Assembly: GCA_017458105.1 (NCBI GenBank)
Contig: JAFTGC010000017.1
Coordinates: 1-53,119 of the forward strand
Length of the DNA stretch: 53,119 nucleotides
DNA from: Ruminococcus sp.
GTDB lineage: Bacteria > Bacillota > Clostridia > Oscillospirales > Acutalibacteraceae
Reading direction: 5' to 3'
In this document: in pieces, positions 35,378 through 44,339 of the stretch
Position numbering within the stretch: position 1 is the stretch's first letter
Layout of the letters: each line of letters starts with the position of its first letter
Notes under the pieces: generated by a model
Told to the model about the DNA's origin: nothing
The model's input: the letters and a program-made list of their open reading frames with translations, nothing else
The model's database searches: none
Translations under genes and position numbers: made by a program

Positions 35378-37741
35378 TTAATCTCTGTATTCCTGAATTT
35401 CGTAAACTTCAAAAACATCGCCCTCACGAAGGTCGCTGTATTTTTCAAGACAAATACCGCACTCATAACCCTCGGCAACTTCTTTGACAGCGTCCTTAAA
35501 TCTTTGGAGAGATGCTATTGTATCGTCAGCAATAACTACACCGTCACGGATAACCCTTACAAGTGCGTTACGCTTAACGACGCCGTCCCTGACATAAGAA
35601 CCTGCAACAACGCCGACGCTTTTGATTCTGATGATGTTACGGATCTCTGCGTTACCGAGCACAACCTCCCTTGTTTTAGGAGCAAGCATACCCTTCATAG
35701 CAGCCTCGATTTCCTCAATACAGCTGTAGATTATGCTGTAAAGGCGGATTTCGACGGAATCTCTCTCGGCATTTGCAAGTGCTGTTGCATCAGGACGAAC
35801 ATTAAAGCCGACAATAATTGCATTACTTGCATTTGCAAGCATAACATCGCTTTCGTTGATAGCACCAACGGCACCGTGGATAACATTAACCCTGACTTCA
35901 TCATTTGTGAGCTTTTCAAGCGACTGGCGGACAGCCTCAACAGAACCCTGTACATCAGCCTTGACTATAATCTGCAGTTCTTTCATTTCGCCCTGCTTCA
36001 TCTGGTCAAAGAGATTGTCAAGAGTAACCTTTGTACGGGAGTTGAACAGCTCTTCTTTCTGCTTTGCTTTTCTCTGCTCAACAAGTTCACGGGCAAGTCT
36101 TTCGTCACTTACGGCATTGAAGATGTCACCGCCCTGAGGAACTTCTGCAAGACCTGTGATCTCAACAGGAACAGACGGACCTGCCTCGGCAACTGTTCTG
36201 CCCTTGTCGTTTGTCATTGCACGAACACGGCCGACAGCTGTGCCTGCCACAAGAATGTCACCCTTATGAAGTGTACCGTTTTGAACAAGAACAGTGGCAA
36301 TCGGGCCTCTGCCCCTATCAAGACGGGCTTCAATTACACAGCCCTTTGCACGGCGGTCAGGGTTTGCCTTAAGCTCCTTAACCTCGGCAACAAGCAGAAC
36401 CATTTCAAGCAATTCTTCGATACCTTCCTTTGTCTTTGCAGAAACAGGTATGCAAGGAATATCGCCGCCCCACTCTTCCGGAACAAGACCGTACTCTGTG
36501 AGCTGTTGCTTTACATTATCAGGATTTGCACCCGGTTTATCCATCTTATTGATTGCTACAATAACAGAAACTTCGGCAGCCTTTGCATGGTTGATAGCCT
36601 CAACGGTCTGAGGCATAATACCGTCATCCGCAGCAACAACAAGTATGGCAATATCTGTAGCCTGAGCACCTCTTGCACGCATTGTTGTGAAGGCTTCGTG
36701 ACCCGGTGTGTCGAGGAAGGTAATATCCTTGCCGTTGACATTAACTCTGTAAGCACCGATGTGCTGAGTGATACCGCCGGCTTCGGACGCAGTGACATTT
36801 GCATTACGCACAACATCGAGGATAGAGGTTTTACCGTGGTCAACATGACCCATAACAACAACAACCGGAGCTCTTTCGGAAAGATTTGCCTCGTCGTCCT
36901 CTGTATCGTCAATAATTCTTTCTTCTATTGTAACAACAACTTCTTTTTCAACCTTTGCGTGGAACTCCATAGCAATGAGCGAAGCTGTATCAAAGTCAAC
37001 AGTGTCAGTTGCGGTAACCATTGTACCCATAAGGAAAGCCTTTTTTACAACCTCGGCAACAGTTGCCTTGAGCCTTACGGCAAGCTCCTGAACAACGATT
37101 TCGTCAGGAATCTGAACAGTTATAGGCTTAGCTTTTCTTTCTGCGGCAATTCTTTTAAGACGCTCTTTTTCTGTTTCGTGTCTGCCCTGACGCTTTTTAC
37201 GCTGTTGGGACTTTTGATTTATCTTCTGCTTTTTAACCTGACTCTTGTTGCGGTCGTTTCTGTTCATACGGGAGTCAGCCATATTGTCGTACTTTTCGTT
37301 GTACTTATCAACATTTACAACAACTGCAGAGGTGTCTATAACACGGCTCTCCTTTTTGCGAGGAGGCTTGTTTTGTGTTTTTGCAGGCTCGGCAGATTTT
37401 TTATCTTTATTTGCAGAATCCGGCTTGGCATTGGATTTGTTCTGTTTGGAGTTCTGCTGAGCCTTTTTGTTCCTCAGCTCTTCTTTACGCTTTTTCTTTT
37501 CGGCATCTTTTTTCTCTTCTTCCTTGCGGATAGCTTCGTTTCTCTTTGCAAAGTAGGAGTCAAAATTTTTCAGGCTGTTTTCCTGAGTAAAAAAGTCAAA
37601 TATAATATCAAGCTCGTTTTCTTCGAGGGCTGTCTGAGATTTCTTTGTAACACCGCAATATTTCTCGACAATTTCGCTAACCTTCTTTGCCGGAACTCCC
37701 AAATCCTTGGAAACCTCGTGAACCTTATACTTAATCATCAT
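35378..37741 (-). CDS. infB: Translation initiation factor IF-2
   Basis: 787-residue GTPase that places initiator tRNA on the 30S subunit. The N-terminus has an IF2_N module (about 1-50) and a long Lys/Glu/Asn-rich linker (about 65-210). A second IF2_N helix bundle precedes the G domain with [11 protein letters not shown] (about 295), DTPGHEAF and NKMDKPG. Domains II and III and the C-terminal fMet-tRNA-binding domain (about 690-780) complete it. GGAGG lies upstream of ATGATG. Confidence 0.97.
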   Translation of the reverse strand: MMIKYKVHEVSKDLGVPAKKVSEIVEKYCGVTKKSQTALEENELDIIFDFFTQENSLKNFDSYFAKRNEAIRKEEEKKDAEKKKRKEELRNKKAQQNSKQNKSNAKPDSANKDKKSAEPAKTQNKPPRKKESRVIDTSAVVVNVDKYNEKYDNMADSRMNRNDRNKSQVKKQKINQKSQQRKKRQGRHETEKERLKRIAAERKAKPITVQIPDEIVVQELAVRLKATVAEVVKKAFLMGTMVTATDTVDFDTASLIAMEFHAKVEKEVVVTIEERIIDDTEDDEANLSERAPVVVVMGHVDHGKTSILDVVRNANVTASEAGGITQHIGAYRVNVNGKDITFLDTPGHEAFTTMRARGAQATDIAILVVAADDGIMPQTVEAINHAKAAEVSVIVAINKMDKPGANPDNVKQQLTEYGLVPEEWGGDIPCIPVSAKTKEGIEELLEMVLLVAEVKELKANPDRRAKGCVIEARLDRGRGPIATVLVQNGTLHKGDILVAGTAVGRVRAMTNDKGRTVAEAGPSVPVEITGLAEVPQGGDIFNAVSDERLARELVEQRKAKQKEELFNSRTKVTLDNLFDQMKQGEMKELQIIVKADVQGSVEAVRQSLEKLTNDEVRVNVIHGAVGAINESDVMLANASNAIIVGFNVRPDATALANAERDSVEIRLYSIIYSCIEEIEAAMKGMLAPKTREVVLGNAEIRNIIRIKSVGVVAGSYVRDGVVKRNALVRVIRDGVVIADDTIASLQRFKDAVKEVAEGYECGICLEKYSDLREGDVFEVYEIQEYRD

Positions 37742-37745
37742 AATG

Positions 37746-38066
37746 TCATTCCTCCTGTTCTGTTTCTTTCAGGATAAGCTCCTGAATTTTATCGGAAAAG
37801 CCCTTGTCTGTAATACTGAGAACACCGCACAGCCGTCCCAGAGCATGACTTATTTCGTCCTTTGTTCTGTTCACGGTGTAAGCTTTTGTTCCGTATTCGT
37901 CAATTGCTTTCAGGATGTTTTTTTTACTGTTTTTTGAAAAGTCGCTTGCCGTAAGTACCACAAACGCCTTACCCTCACGCATTGATTCAATAACCGGGTC
38001 GGCACCGATTACAATTTTGCCTGCTCGGCGGCACAGCCCCAGCAGCGAAAGAATTCTGTCATTCAT
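37746..38066 (-). CDS. ylxQ: L7Ae-family ribosomal protein YlxQ
   Basis: 106 residues with the L7Ae/L30e RNA-binding fold: '[30 protein letters not shown]' is characteristic. Probably a kink-turn RNA binder; the B. subtilis protein is an operon member of unsettled role. ATG 38066 overlaps the ylxR stop by 8 bases and uses a GGGAG site inside ylxR, so the two are coupled. It ends 4 bases before the infB ATG. Confidence 0.92.
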   Translation of the reverse strand: MNDRILSLLGLCRRAGKIVIGADPVIESMREGKAFVVLTASDFSKNSKKNILKAIDEYGTKAYTVNRTKDEISHALGRLCGVLSITDKGFSDKIQELILKETEQEE

Positions 38067-38358
38067 CGGCAAGCTCCCTTTCCATGGCATCATAAACCTC
38101 GTCAGGTATTTTTGTTGAGAGCGAACGCTCTATCCTGCGGGCTTTGCGGGCTTTTTTGAGGCACTCTGCCTTTTTGCAGACATACGCACCCCTGCCTGCC
38201 TTTTTGGAGGTAAGGTCAAGGACAACCGTGCCTTTTTCAACCACATTGCCCTGTTCGTCCTTTTTATCCGGAGTACGAACAACCCTGACAAGCTCCTTTT
38301 TAGGAAACATCTCGCCACAGCCGCTGCACTTACGCATAGGCACCTTTTTAACTTTCAC
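38059..38358 (-). CDS. ylxR: YlxR / RnpM (DUF448)
   Basis: 99-residue small basic protein. 'PMRKCSGCGEMFPKKELVRVVR' and 'GRGAYVCKKAECLKKARKARRIERSL' are DUF448 motifs, including the CxxC pair. In B. subtilis the protein (RnpM) binds RNase P RNA and modulates it (established knowledge). GGAGG precedes the ATG. Confidence 0.94.
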   Translation of the reverse strand: MKVKKVPMRKCSGCGEMFPKKELVRVVRTPDKKDEQGNVVEKGTVVLDLTSKKAGRGAYVCKKAECLKKARKARRIERSLSTKIPDEVYDAMERELADE

Positions 38359-38403
38359 AGCAATTCCTCCTCACGGCAAACTTAAATGTATATTTAACGG
38401 AAA

Positions 38404-39741
38404 TTATTCCTCTTCTTCTGTTTCTTCGGAAGTTTCATCGTCCTGTGCGACTTCTTCTGTTTCCTCGGAAGCTTCATCGTCCTGTGCAACTTCTTCCGCT
38501 ACCTCGGAAGCTTCATCACTTTCTGCGGTTTCGTCTTGAACAACAGAGTTTTCATCATCATCTTCAACATCAACCGCAACTTCGTCTGTTGCAACCTCTG
38601 CTGTGGCAGTATCTTCCGCAGTTTCCGCAATTTCGGCAGTTTCAGCATCCTCTGCGTCATCAAGAGGTTTGAAGCGTTCGTCATCGTCCTCTTCGCCGTA
38701 AAAACCGCTTACAGGGCGAATGTCAATCTTCCAGCCGGTTAATCTGGCAGCAAGTCTTGCGTTCTGACCCTTGTTGCCGATAGCAAGCGAAAGCTGATTA
38801 TCAGGTACTGTAACACGGCAAACCTTTGTGCCGTCATTTGCAGGTACTACGCTTTTTACGGTAGCAGGTGAAAGTGCGGCGGCGATAAATTCAACAGGAT
38901 TTTCAGACCAGAGTACAATATCAATTTTTTCTCCGCCGAGTTCGTCAACAACGGAATTAACCCTTACGCCCTTGGCACCTATGCAAGAACCGACTGCATC
39001 AACGCCCGGAATATCACTGTAAACCGCCAGCTTTGTTCTTGAGCCGGCTTCTCTTGAAACTGACTTAATCTGAACTGTACCCTCGAAAATCTCAGGAACT
39101 TCTGCCTCGAAAAGTCTTTTAACAAAATCAGGGTGAGTTCTTGAAATGATAGCTCTCGGCCCTTTTTCTGTGTTCTTTACATCAACAATGTAAACCTTAA
39201 CATGGTCGCCCTCTTTTAGGTCGGTTTCGCCAACCTGCTCGGATTTAGGGAGAATGGTTTCAGCCTTGCCAATAACGATAGTCGCCGCACCGCTGTTAGG
39301 GTCAATCCTTTCAACCTTGGCAGTGACAATCTCCTGCTGTCTTGACTGGAACTCAGCGAGCATTTGCCCCTTTTCGCCATCTCTGATGCCTTGGCGGATA
39401 ACAGAACGAGCAGTCTGCACTGCAATTCTGCCGAGGTTTTTAGGGTCAAGCGGAATCCCGACCTTGCCGTCGATTTCTGCCTTTTTATCTATCTTGCGAG
39501 CGTCCTCAAGCGAAATTTCGTAATCAGGGTCAAACACCTCTTCAACAACGGTTTTGTTGAGCGACACACGAAAAACATCCCACTCAGGGTCCATCTCAAT
39601 ATCAACATCATCATTGCCGCCAAAGTTATTTTTACAGGCAACAACAATAGCCCTTGAAATTTGGCTTATCATAGTGTCAACTGAAATTCCTTTTTCTGCC
39701 TCAAGCAGTTTCAGTGCGTCAAATAATTCTTTGTTATCCAT
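38404..39741 (-). CDS. nusA: Transcription elongation/termination factor NusA
   Basis: 445 residues: NusA_N (about 1-125), an S1 domain (about 135-200) and two KH domains (about 205-345: 'GSCIGAKGVRVNSVVDELGGEKIDIVLW' and 'LAIGNKGQNARLAARLTGWKIDI'). After KH2 comes an acidic tail of about 90 residues rich in E, D, A and T, which includes three 13-residue repeats (see repeat entry). Firmicutes NusA usually ends near 370 residues, so the tail is an addition. ATG 39741 is chosen, preceded by AAAGGA; an in-frame ATG at 39765 would put that site inside the gene. Confidence 0.95.
   Translation of the reverse strand: MDNKELFDALKLLEAEKGISVDTMISQISRAIVVACKNNFGGNDDVDIEMDPEWDVFRVSLNKTVVEEVFDPDYEISLEDARKIDKKAEIDGKVGIPLDPKNLGRIAVQTARSVIRQGIRDGEKGQMLAEFQSRQQEIVTAKVERIDPNSGAATIVIGKAETILPKSEQVGETDLKEGDHVKVYIVDVKNTEKGPRAIISRTHPDFVKRLFEAEVPEIFEGTVQIKSVSREAGSRTKLAVYSDIPGVDAVGSCIGAKGVRVNSVVDELGGEKIDIVLWSENPVEFIAAALSPATVKSVVPANDGTKVCRVTVPDNQLSLAIGNKGQNARLAARLTGWKIDIRPVSGFYGEEDDDERFKPLDDAEDAETAEIAETAEDTATAEVATDEVAVDVEDDDENSVVQDETAESDEASEVAEEVAQDDEASEETEEVAQDDETSEETEEEE
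38412..38528 (-). repeat. Three 39-bp tandem repeats in the 3' end of nusA
   Basis: Units at 38412-38450, 38451-38489 and 38490-38528 differ at few positions and encode 13-residue acidic blocks of the type EVAQDDEASEETE. Copy-number change would keep the reading frame. Confidence 0.85.
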
Positions 39742-39789
39742 TCCAAAATCAAATCCTTTCCTCATAACGCAACTTTTTAAAGCATTGCC

Positions 39790-40272
39790 TTAAAAATCAA
39801 AGTCGTCAAGTTTAATATATACAGTATCTTTTTTGTTAATTGTAACTTCGTTTTCGCCGCTGTGGTCGGTTATTGTGACGGTCTGCTTGTCGGCAGCTTT
39901 GAGCTTGCCCTTAAATTCCTTGCCGATGCCCTCAACAGGTCTTATCATTTTAACCATAATGTCGGCACCTATAAACTGCTGAAAGTGCTCTTCACGGGTA
40001 AGCTCACGCTCAATCCCCGGTGAGCTGACTTCAAGAATATATGGGTCACGGCAAGGGTCAGCCTCATCAAGCGGAGCATCTAAAGCCCTGGACATATTTT
40101 CGCAGTCTTCAATGCCCACCCCGGTTTCTTTATCAATAGTAATACGCAAGTACCACTGGGCACCCTCCTTGACATAACGCACATCCCATATTGAAAGCCC
40201 AAGCTGTTGTGCAATAGGCTCGGCAATGGCACGCACTGCATTTGCGGTACTGCCGCCCTTATTTCCGGACAT
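39790..40272 (-). CDS. rimP: Ribosome maturation factor RimP
   Basis: 160 residues. 'GLSIWDVRYVKEGAQWYLRITID' and 'DPYILEVSSPGIERELTREEHF' are RimP signatures; the protein assists assembly of the 30S 3' domain. ATG 40272 is chosen because AGAGGTGAT lies 5 bases upstream; the frame is open for 35 more codons through the leader hairpin. It is the first gene of the rimP-truB operon. Confidence 0.94.
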   Translation of the reverse strand: MSGNKGGSTANAVRAIAEPIAQQLGLSIWDVRYVKEGAQWYLRITIDKETGVGIEDCENMSRALDAPLDEADPCRDPYILEVSSPGIERELTREEHFQQFIGADIMVKMIRPVEGIGKEFKGKLKAADKQTVTITDHSGENEVTINKKDTVYIKLDDFDF

Positions 40273-40294
40273 AAGTATCACCTCTTTAACAACA

Positions 40295-40326
40295 GTAAAG
40301 GAGCGGTCCGCTGACCACTCCTTTAC
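40295..40326 (-). promoter_or_regulatory. Leader hairpin upstream of rimP
   Basis: On the minus strand GTAAAGGAG pairs with CTCCTTTAC, then after one mismatch GGTC with GACC, around a 4-base loop: about 13 bp. It ends 22 bases before the rimP ATG, has no U-run, and its 5' arm holds a Shine-Dalgarno-like AAAGGAG locked in the stem. Confidence 0.65.
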
Positions 40327-40348
40327 AATAGGATTATTAACTTTGTTT

Positions 40349-40377
40349 ATAATAACATATTCTTTGGTGAAAATCAA
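40349..40377 (-). promoter_or_regulatory. Promoter of the rimP-truB operon
   Basis: On the minus strand TTGATT (40377-40372), 17 bases and TATTAT (40354-40349) preceded by TGT. The leader hairpin starts about 16 bases after the expected start. Confidence 0.6.
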
Positions 40378-40416
40378 GTGAATTCCGTAAATTTTTGGAT
40401 TTTTAATCAGCGTTTT

Positions 40417-40773
40417 TTAATCCTTATCCCTCGGTTTGCCGAAAACTCCTGCAAGCATACCGAAAAATATTGCCGCACCTACACCGCCTGCACAAACAGT
40501 AAATCCGCCCGTAAGTATGCCAAGCCAGCCGTCCTCGTCAATAGCTGTTTTAACACCGTTGTAAAGATTATACCCAAAGCCCGAAATCGGCACAGTAGCC
40601 CCTGCCCCGGCAAAATCTACAATAGGCTTATAAAGCCCCAACGCTCCCATCAGCACACCTATAACCACAAAAGCCGTAAGTATCCTTGCCGGAGTCAGGT
40701 TTGTTTTGTCGATCAATATTTGCCCGATAAGGCAAATAAGTCCGCCTACCAAAAAAGCCTTTAAGTAGTCCAT
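40417..40773 (-). CDS. spoVAE: Stage V sporulation protein AE (SpoVAE)
   Basis: 118-residue membrane protein with about four hydrophobic segments and the SpoVAC/SpoVAE family motif 'GAGATVPISGFGYNLYNGVK'. SpoVA proteins form the channel that moves Ca-dipicolinate into the forespore and out at germination. Normally spoVAC, spoVAD and spoVAE are adjacent, but here neither partner is found on either side. AAAGGGA precedes ATG. A sigma-G-like sequence lies 32 bases upstream. Confidence 0.9.
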   Translation of the reverse strand: MDYLKAFLVGGLICLIGQILIDKTNLTPARILTAFVVIGVLMGALGLYKPIVDFAGAGATVPISGFGYNLYNGVKTAIDEDGWLGILTGGFTVCAGGVGAAIFFGMLAGVFGKPRDKD

Positions 40774-40804
40774 AGAAAAGTCCCTTTCATTATTAAAGAT
40801 ATTA

Positions 40805-40834
40805 TTAAATTAACCCAATCAAACTTATTTATTC
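40805..40834 (-). promoter_or_regulatory. Possible sigma-G-like promoter of spoVAE
   Basis: On the minus strand GAATA (40834-40830), 18 bases, and AATTTAA (40811-40805) fit the GHATR-N18-CATWHTA consensus in the -35 and at 5 of 7 bases in the -10. The AT-rich context makes chance matches easy. Confidence 0.3.
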
Positions 40835-40841
40835 TTTTTTA

Positions 40842-40870
40842 TTGAAGAAAACAAAAATTAGTGTTATAAT
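40842..40870 (+). promoter_or_regulatory. Promoter of the Gld-like ABC operon
   Basis: TTGAAG (40842-40847), 17 bases and TATAAT (40865-40870) with TGT before it. The leader is about 175 nt, contains a second weaker promoter-like pair (TTGTAA/TAAACT near 40965-40992) and a small AGGCAAT/ATTGCCT hairpin at 41016-41031 just before the ribosome binding site. Confidence 0.6.
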
Positions 40871-41051
40871 TTGTTGGAGTGTATTTACAGCTTTATAAGT
40901 TTGCAGGGCTTTGTGAACACTGTCTGAAAAATTATGAATAATAAATGACTTTTTCTTTAATAAGGTTGTAAAAACATTTTAATATGCTAAACTTATAAAG
41001 TATTATGCAAAACAAAGGCAATACATTGCCTAATGTAAAGGAGTTGAAAAA

Positions 41052-42005
41052 ATGGTTGAAGTTAAAAACCTCGTAAAAACCTACGGCGACATCAAGGCGG
41101 TCAACAACATCAGCTTTACCGTAAACGATGGCGAGATACTGGGTTTTTTGGGGCCTAACGGAGCCGGTAAAAGTACTACAATGAACATTATCACCGGCTA
41201 CATTTCATCCACAAGCGGAACTGTCACCATTAACGATGCAGAAATTCTCAAAGAACCTAAGGAGGCAAAAAAGCAGATTGGTTACCTGCCTGAGATTCCA
41301 CCGCTTTATACGGATATGACCGTAAGAAAGTATCTGGAGTTTATGTTCTCTATAAAAAAGGTTAAACTGCCAAAGGACGAGCATATTGACGAAATTCTTT
41401 CGCTGACAAAACTTACCGACCACCAAAACAGAATAATACGCAACCTTTCCAAAGGTTACAAACAAAGGGTCGGTCTTGCACAGTCACTGCTGGGCAATCC
41501 GCCGGTTCTGATTTTGGACGAGCCTACTGTGGGACTTGACCCGTCGCAGATCAAAGAATTTCGCAACCTTATAAAGGGGCTGGGCAAAAAGCACACGGTT
41601 ATTTTTTCGTCACACATACTCTCAGAGGTATCTGCAATTTGCGACCGAATTGTTGTAATAAATAACGGCGAGGTTGTTGCCGACGCAAAAACCGATGAGC
41701 TTTCAACCGTAATCACAGGCAAGGGCAACCTTTCAATAGAAATTGAGGGCAGTGTTACTTCGGTTGTATCAACGCTTAAATCCGTAACGGGCGTTCAGAA
41801 AATTTCTGTTGACAGAAAAATTACCGAAAATCACCACCTCTACAACATTGAACACAAAAAAGAGGTTGACATTCGCAGGGCGGTATTTGCCGTGCTTGCA
41901 AAGAACAATATGCCGATTCTCGCAATGAATGAGGGCGGAATGAGCCTTGAAGAAGCGTACCTTAAACTTACATCAAGGACAACGGCAAAAGGAGGCAAAA
42001 AATAA
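41052..42005 (+). CDS. ABC transporter ATP-binding protein (GldA-like)
   Basis: 317-residue ATPase of an ABC-2 exporter. Walker A GPNGAGKST (about 37-45), signature 'LSKGYKQRVGLAQSLLG' (about 135) and Walker B 'LILDEPTVGLDP' are intact, with a C-terminal regulatory region of about 100 residues. First gene of a four-gene set (ATPase, permease, GldG-like, DUF4340) known from many phyla; in Bacteroidetes GldAFG is linked to gliding, while elsewhere the function is unknown. AAAGGAG precedes ATG. Its stop TAA shares one base with the next ATG. Confidence 0.93.
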   Translation: MVEVKNLVKTYGDIKAVNNISFTVNDGEILGFLGPNGAGKSTTMNIITGYISSTSGTVTINDAEILKEPKEAKKQIGYLPEIPPLYTDMTVRKYLEFMFSIKKVKLPKDEHIDEILSLTKLTDHQNRIIRNLSKGYKQRVGLAQSLLGNPPVLILDEPTVGLDPSQIKEFRNLIKGLGKKHTVIFSSHILSEVSAICDRIVVINNGEVVADAKTDELSTVITGKGNLSIEIEGSVTSVVSTLKSVTGVQKISVDRKITENHHLYNIEHKKEVDIRRAVFAVLAKNNMPILAMNEGGMSLEEAYLKLTSRTTAKGGKK

Positions 42006-42715
42006 TGACTGCTATTCTCAAAAAAGAGCTCGCCTCCTTCTTTACTTCTGCCGTAGGCTATGTGGTTATGGCGGTTTACTTTTTCTTTGGCGGGCTGTTT
42101 TTCTATTACTACTGCCTGATGAACTCAAGCAAAGATATGGCAACGCTGTTCTCAAATATGTTTATGATAACAGTGCTGATCATTCCTATTATAACAATGA
42201 AAAGCCTTTCGGAAGAAAAAAAGCAAAAGACAGACCAGGCACTGCTTACCTCACCGCTTGGATTGGGCGAGATTGTGCTGGGTAAGTTTCTCGGAGCAGT
42301 TGTGATGTTCCTTTGCTGTATGGTAATCTACCTGCTGTTTGCCATCACACTTTGCTTTTTCCCTGACGGAGCACCCGACTGGTCGGTGTTTATCGGCAAC
42401 CTTGCCGGAACAATCCTGCTTGGTGCTGCGATGATTTCAATTAACTTGTTTATTTCGTCACTTACAGAAAGTATGATAATCTCCGCAATTGTGGGAATGT
42501 GTGCGGGACTTGCGATTTTCTTCATTGACTCAATCGCCAACCTTGTTTCTATAGATTGGATTTCAACTGCAATCACAAGTATATCATTTGTAGGTCATTA
42601 CGAAACATACACCTCGGGCATTTTCAGTTTGGCTGACACAGTGTTCTTCATTTCGGTTATTGCACTGTTCAACTTTCTGACACTGAGAGTTCTCGAAAAA
42701 AGACGCTGGAGCTAA
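42005..42715 (+). CDS. ABC-2 type permease (GldF-like)
   Basis: 236-residue membrane protein with six hydrophobic segments. 'ILKKELASFFTSAVGYVVMAVYFFFGGLFF' at the start and 'PIITMKSLSEEKKQKTDQALLTSPL' match the ABC2_membrane GldF type. It forms the membrane channel for the ATPase encoded just upstream, with a one-base overlap. Confidence 0.92.
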   Translation: MTAILKKELASFFTSAVGYVVMAVYFFFGGLFFYYYCLMNSSKDMATLFSNMFMITVLIIPIITMKSLSEEKKQKTDQALLTSPLGLGEIVLGKFLGAVVMFLCCMVIYLLFAITLCFFPDGAPDWSVFIGNLAGTILLGAAMISINLFISSLTESMIISAIVGMCAGLAIFFIDSIANLVSIDWISTAITSISFVGHYETYTSGIFSLADTVFFISVIALFNFLTLRVLEKRRWS

Positions 42716-42728
42716 GGAGGGGATTAAT

Positions 42729-44339
42729 TTGTCAGAAAATAAAAAAGATTTACTGCTGTCGGAAGATAAGCAAAAAGAGAACAAAACAAAATCCTCAAAA
42801 TCAGTCAAAGAGTCAAAACTCAAGGCTATTCTTCACTCAAGAAAGTTTGCCAGGGGCTGGCTGTCTGCGGCGGTTATTGCAGTGTTTCTTGCCTGCGTAG
42901 TTGCAGTAAACATTATTGCCAATGTTCTTCAGGACAAATTCCCGTCACTTGCCTTTGACATAACAAGTACAAATATGTTCCAACTTCAGGGCGACACCGA
43001 AAAGTTTGTTAAGAATGTTGATAAAGACGTAACAATGTACCTGCTTACTACCGAGGACGCTTTCACCTCCTACGACAACTACTACGGAGTGGCTTACTTT
43101 ACTCAGGCAAATCAATTTTTTAAGGAAATTGCCGCACTGAACAGCCACATCAAATTTAAGTACAAGGATGTTTCATCAGACCCTTCCTTTGCCTCTAAAT
43201 ACAGCAAGCTTGACCTCACAAACACGGGAGCGTCAACAATGCTTATTGTTGATGCCGGCAATGAAAGATACACCGGTCTTGAGGTGAACGACCTGTTCGA
43301 GTTTGAGTACGACCAGGATTACGCAAACTACACAATCACCTCAAGCAAAGTTGAACAAGCAATCTGCACAGCGTTGCTTTCAGTAACTCAGGAGGCAGCC
43401 GCCAAGGCTTGCTTTGTTACATCTTCGGGCATTCCGTCCGAGGCAGACGGCACAAACGGCAAAAGCACATTCACTTCGCTGAAAACATTGCTTGAAAATC
43501 AGGCTTACAGCACAAGCGAGGTTGACCTTGATACCAAGGACGACATTCCAAGCGACTGCGACATTGTGTTCTTTGTTGGCCCGTCAAAGGATATTTTAAG
43601 CGAGGCACTCAGCAAGGTGCAGACTTATCTTGACACAGCAAAGAAAACCGACAAAACATTTGTTTATATTCCAAATCCATACGCAATTGACGGCGGAACA
43701 CCAAACCTTGATTCGTTCCTTGAAGAAAACGGAATGAAGATAAGTGATTCCTGGATTTTTGAACAGAGCGACAGCTACCTGACTTCTATTTATCCTAATG
43801 ACCACGAAATTTCGATTTTCGACTACGCTGAGAACGACTTTCTCGACAGCTTTGACACTTCAAGCAAGGTTGTTATGGGCGACACAAGGCCGATAACCAT
43901 TACTGAAGGCGGTGACGCTACGGCACTTCTGAATTCTTCAACAGATGCCGACACAATTCCTTTCACCGCAACATCTGAGGATGATTTAATTGACGGAGGC
44001 GGAAACGCAATCAGCGGTGCGGCTATTAAACGCTCCGAAATATCAACAGATGTTCACAAAAATGTTGTTGTAATCGGCTCCTACTATGCTATTTCTGATG
44101 AATTTCTCAACAAATACACCGCCTACAACAACGCAGCCTACTTTACAAACCTCTTTAACTCGCTCACAAACAGCGAAACCCAGGCAGTCACAATCAAAAG
44201 TGCAGCCGCCTCTGACACTGCTCTGAACATTGAGTCAACATCACAGGTTACTTTACCGGCAATCATCTTCCTGGGTATTATCCCTGTCGGCACACTTATC
44301 CTCGGCATTGTGATTTGGGCAATAAGGAGGAAGAAGTAA
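42729..44339 (+). CDS. GldG-family membrane-anchored protein (ABC-type uncharacterised)
   Basis: 536 residues, membrane-anchored at both ends: one helix at about 37-60 and one at about 508-530, with a large extracellular domain between. 'DITSTNMFQLQGDTEKFVKNVDKDVTMYLL' and 'VTSSGIPSEAD' resemble GldG/ABC_transp_aux proteins. The start is TTG 42729, with AGGAGGGG close upstream. It probably forms the outer part of the exporter. The substrate is unknown. Confidence 0.85.
   Translation: MSENKKDLLLSEDKQKENKTKSSKSVKESKLKAILHSRKFARGWLSAAVIAVFLACVVAVNIIANVLQDKFPSLAFDITSTNMFQLQGDTEKFVKNVDKDVTMYLLTTEDAFTSYDNYYGVAYFTQANQFFKEIAALNSHIKFKYKDVSSDPSFASKYSKLDLTNTGASTMLIVDAGNERYTGLEVNDLFEFEYDQDYANYTITSSKVEQAICTALLSVTQEAAAKACFVTSSGIPSEADGTNGKSTFTSLKTLLENQAYSTSEVDLDTKDDIPSDCDIVFFVGPSKDILSEALSKVQTYLDTAKKTDKTFVYIPNPYAIDGGTPNLDSFLEENGMKISDSWIFEQSDSYLTSIYPNDHEISIFDYAENDFLDSFDTSSKVVMGDTRPITITEGGDATALLNSSTDADTIPFTATSEDDLIDGGGNAISGAAIKRSEISTDVHKNVVVIGSYYAISDEFLNKYTAYNNAAYFTNLFNSLTNSETQAVTIKSAAASDTALNIESTSQVTLPAIIFLGIIPVGTLILGIVIWAIRRKK

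Noticed and set aside
35504..37777. A 757-codon open frame on the plus strand
   Set aside because: It lies entirely antisense to infB, a clear gene, and its translation is a low-complexity C/N/F-rich shadow without start context. It follows from infB codon use.
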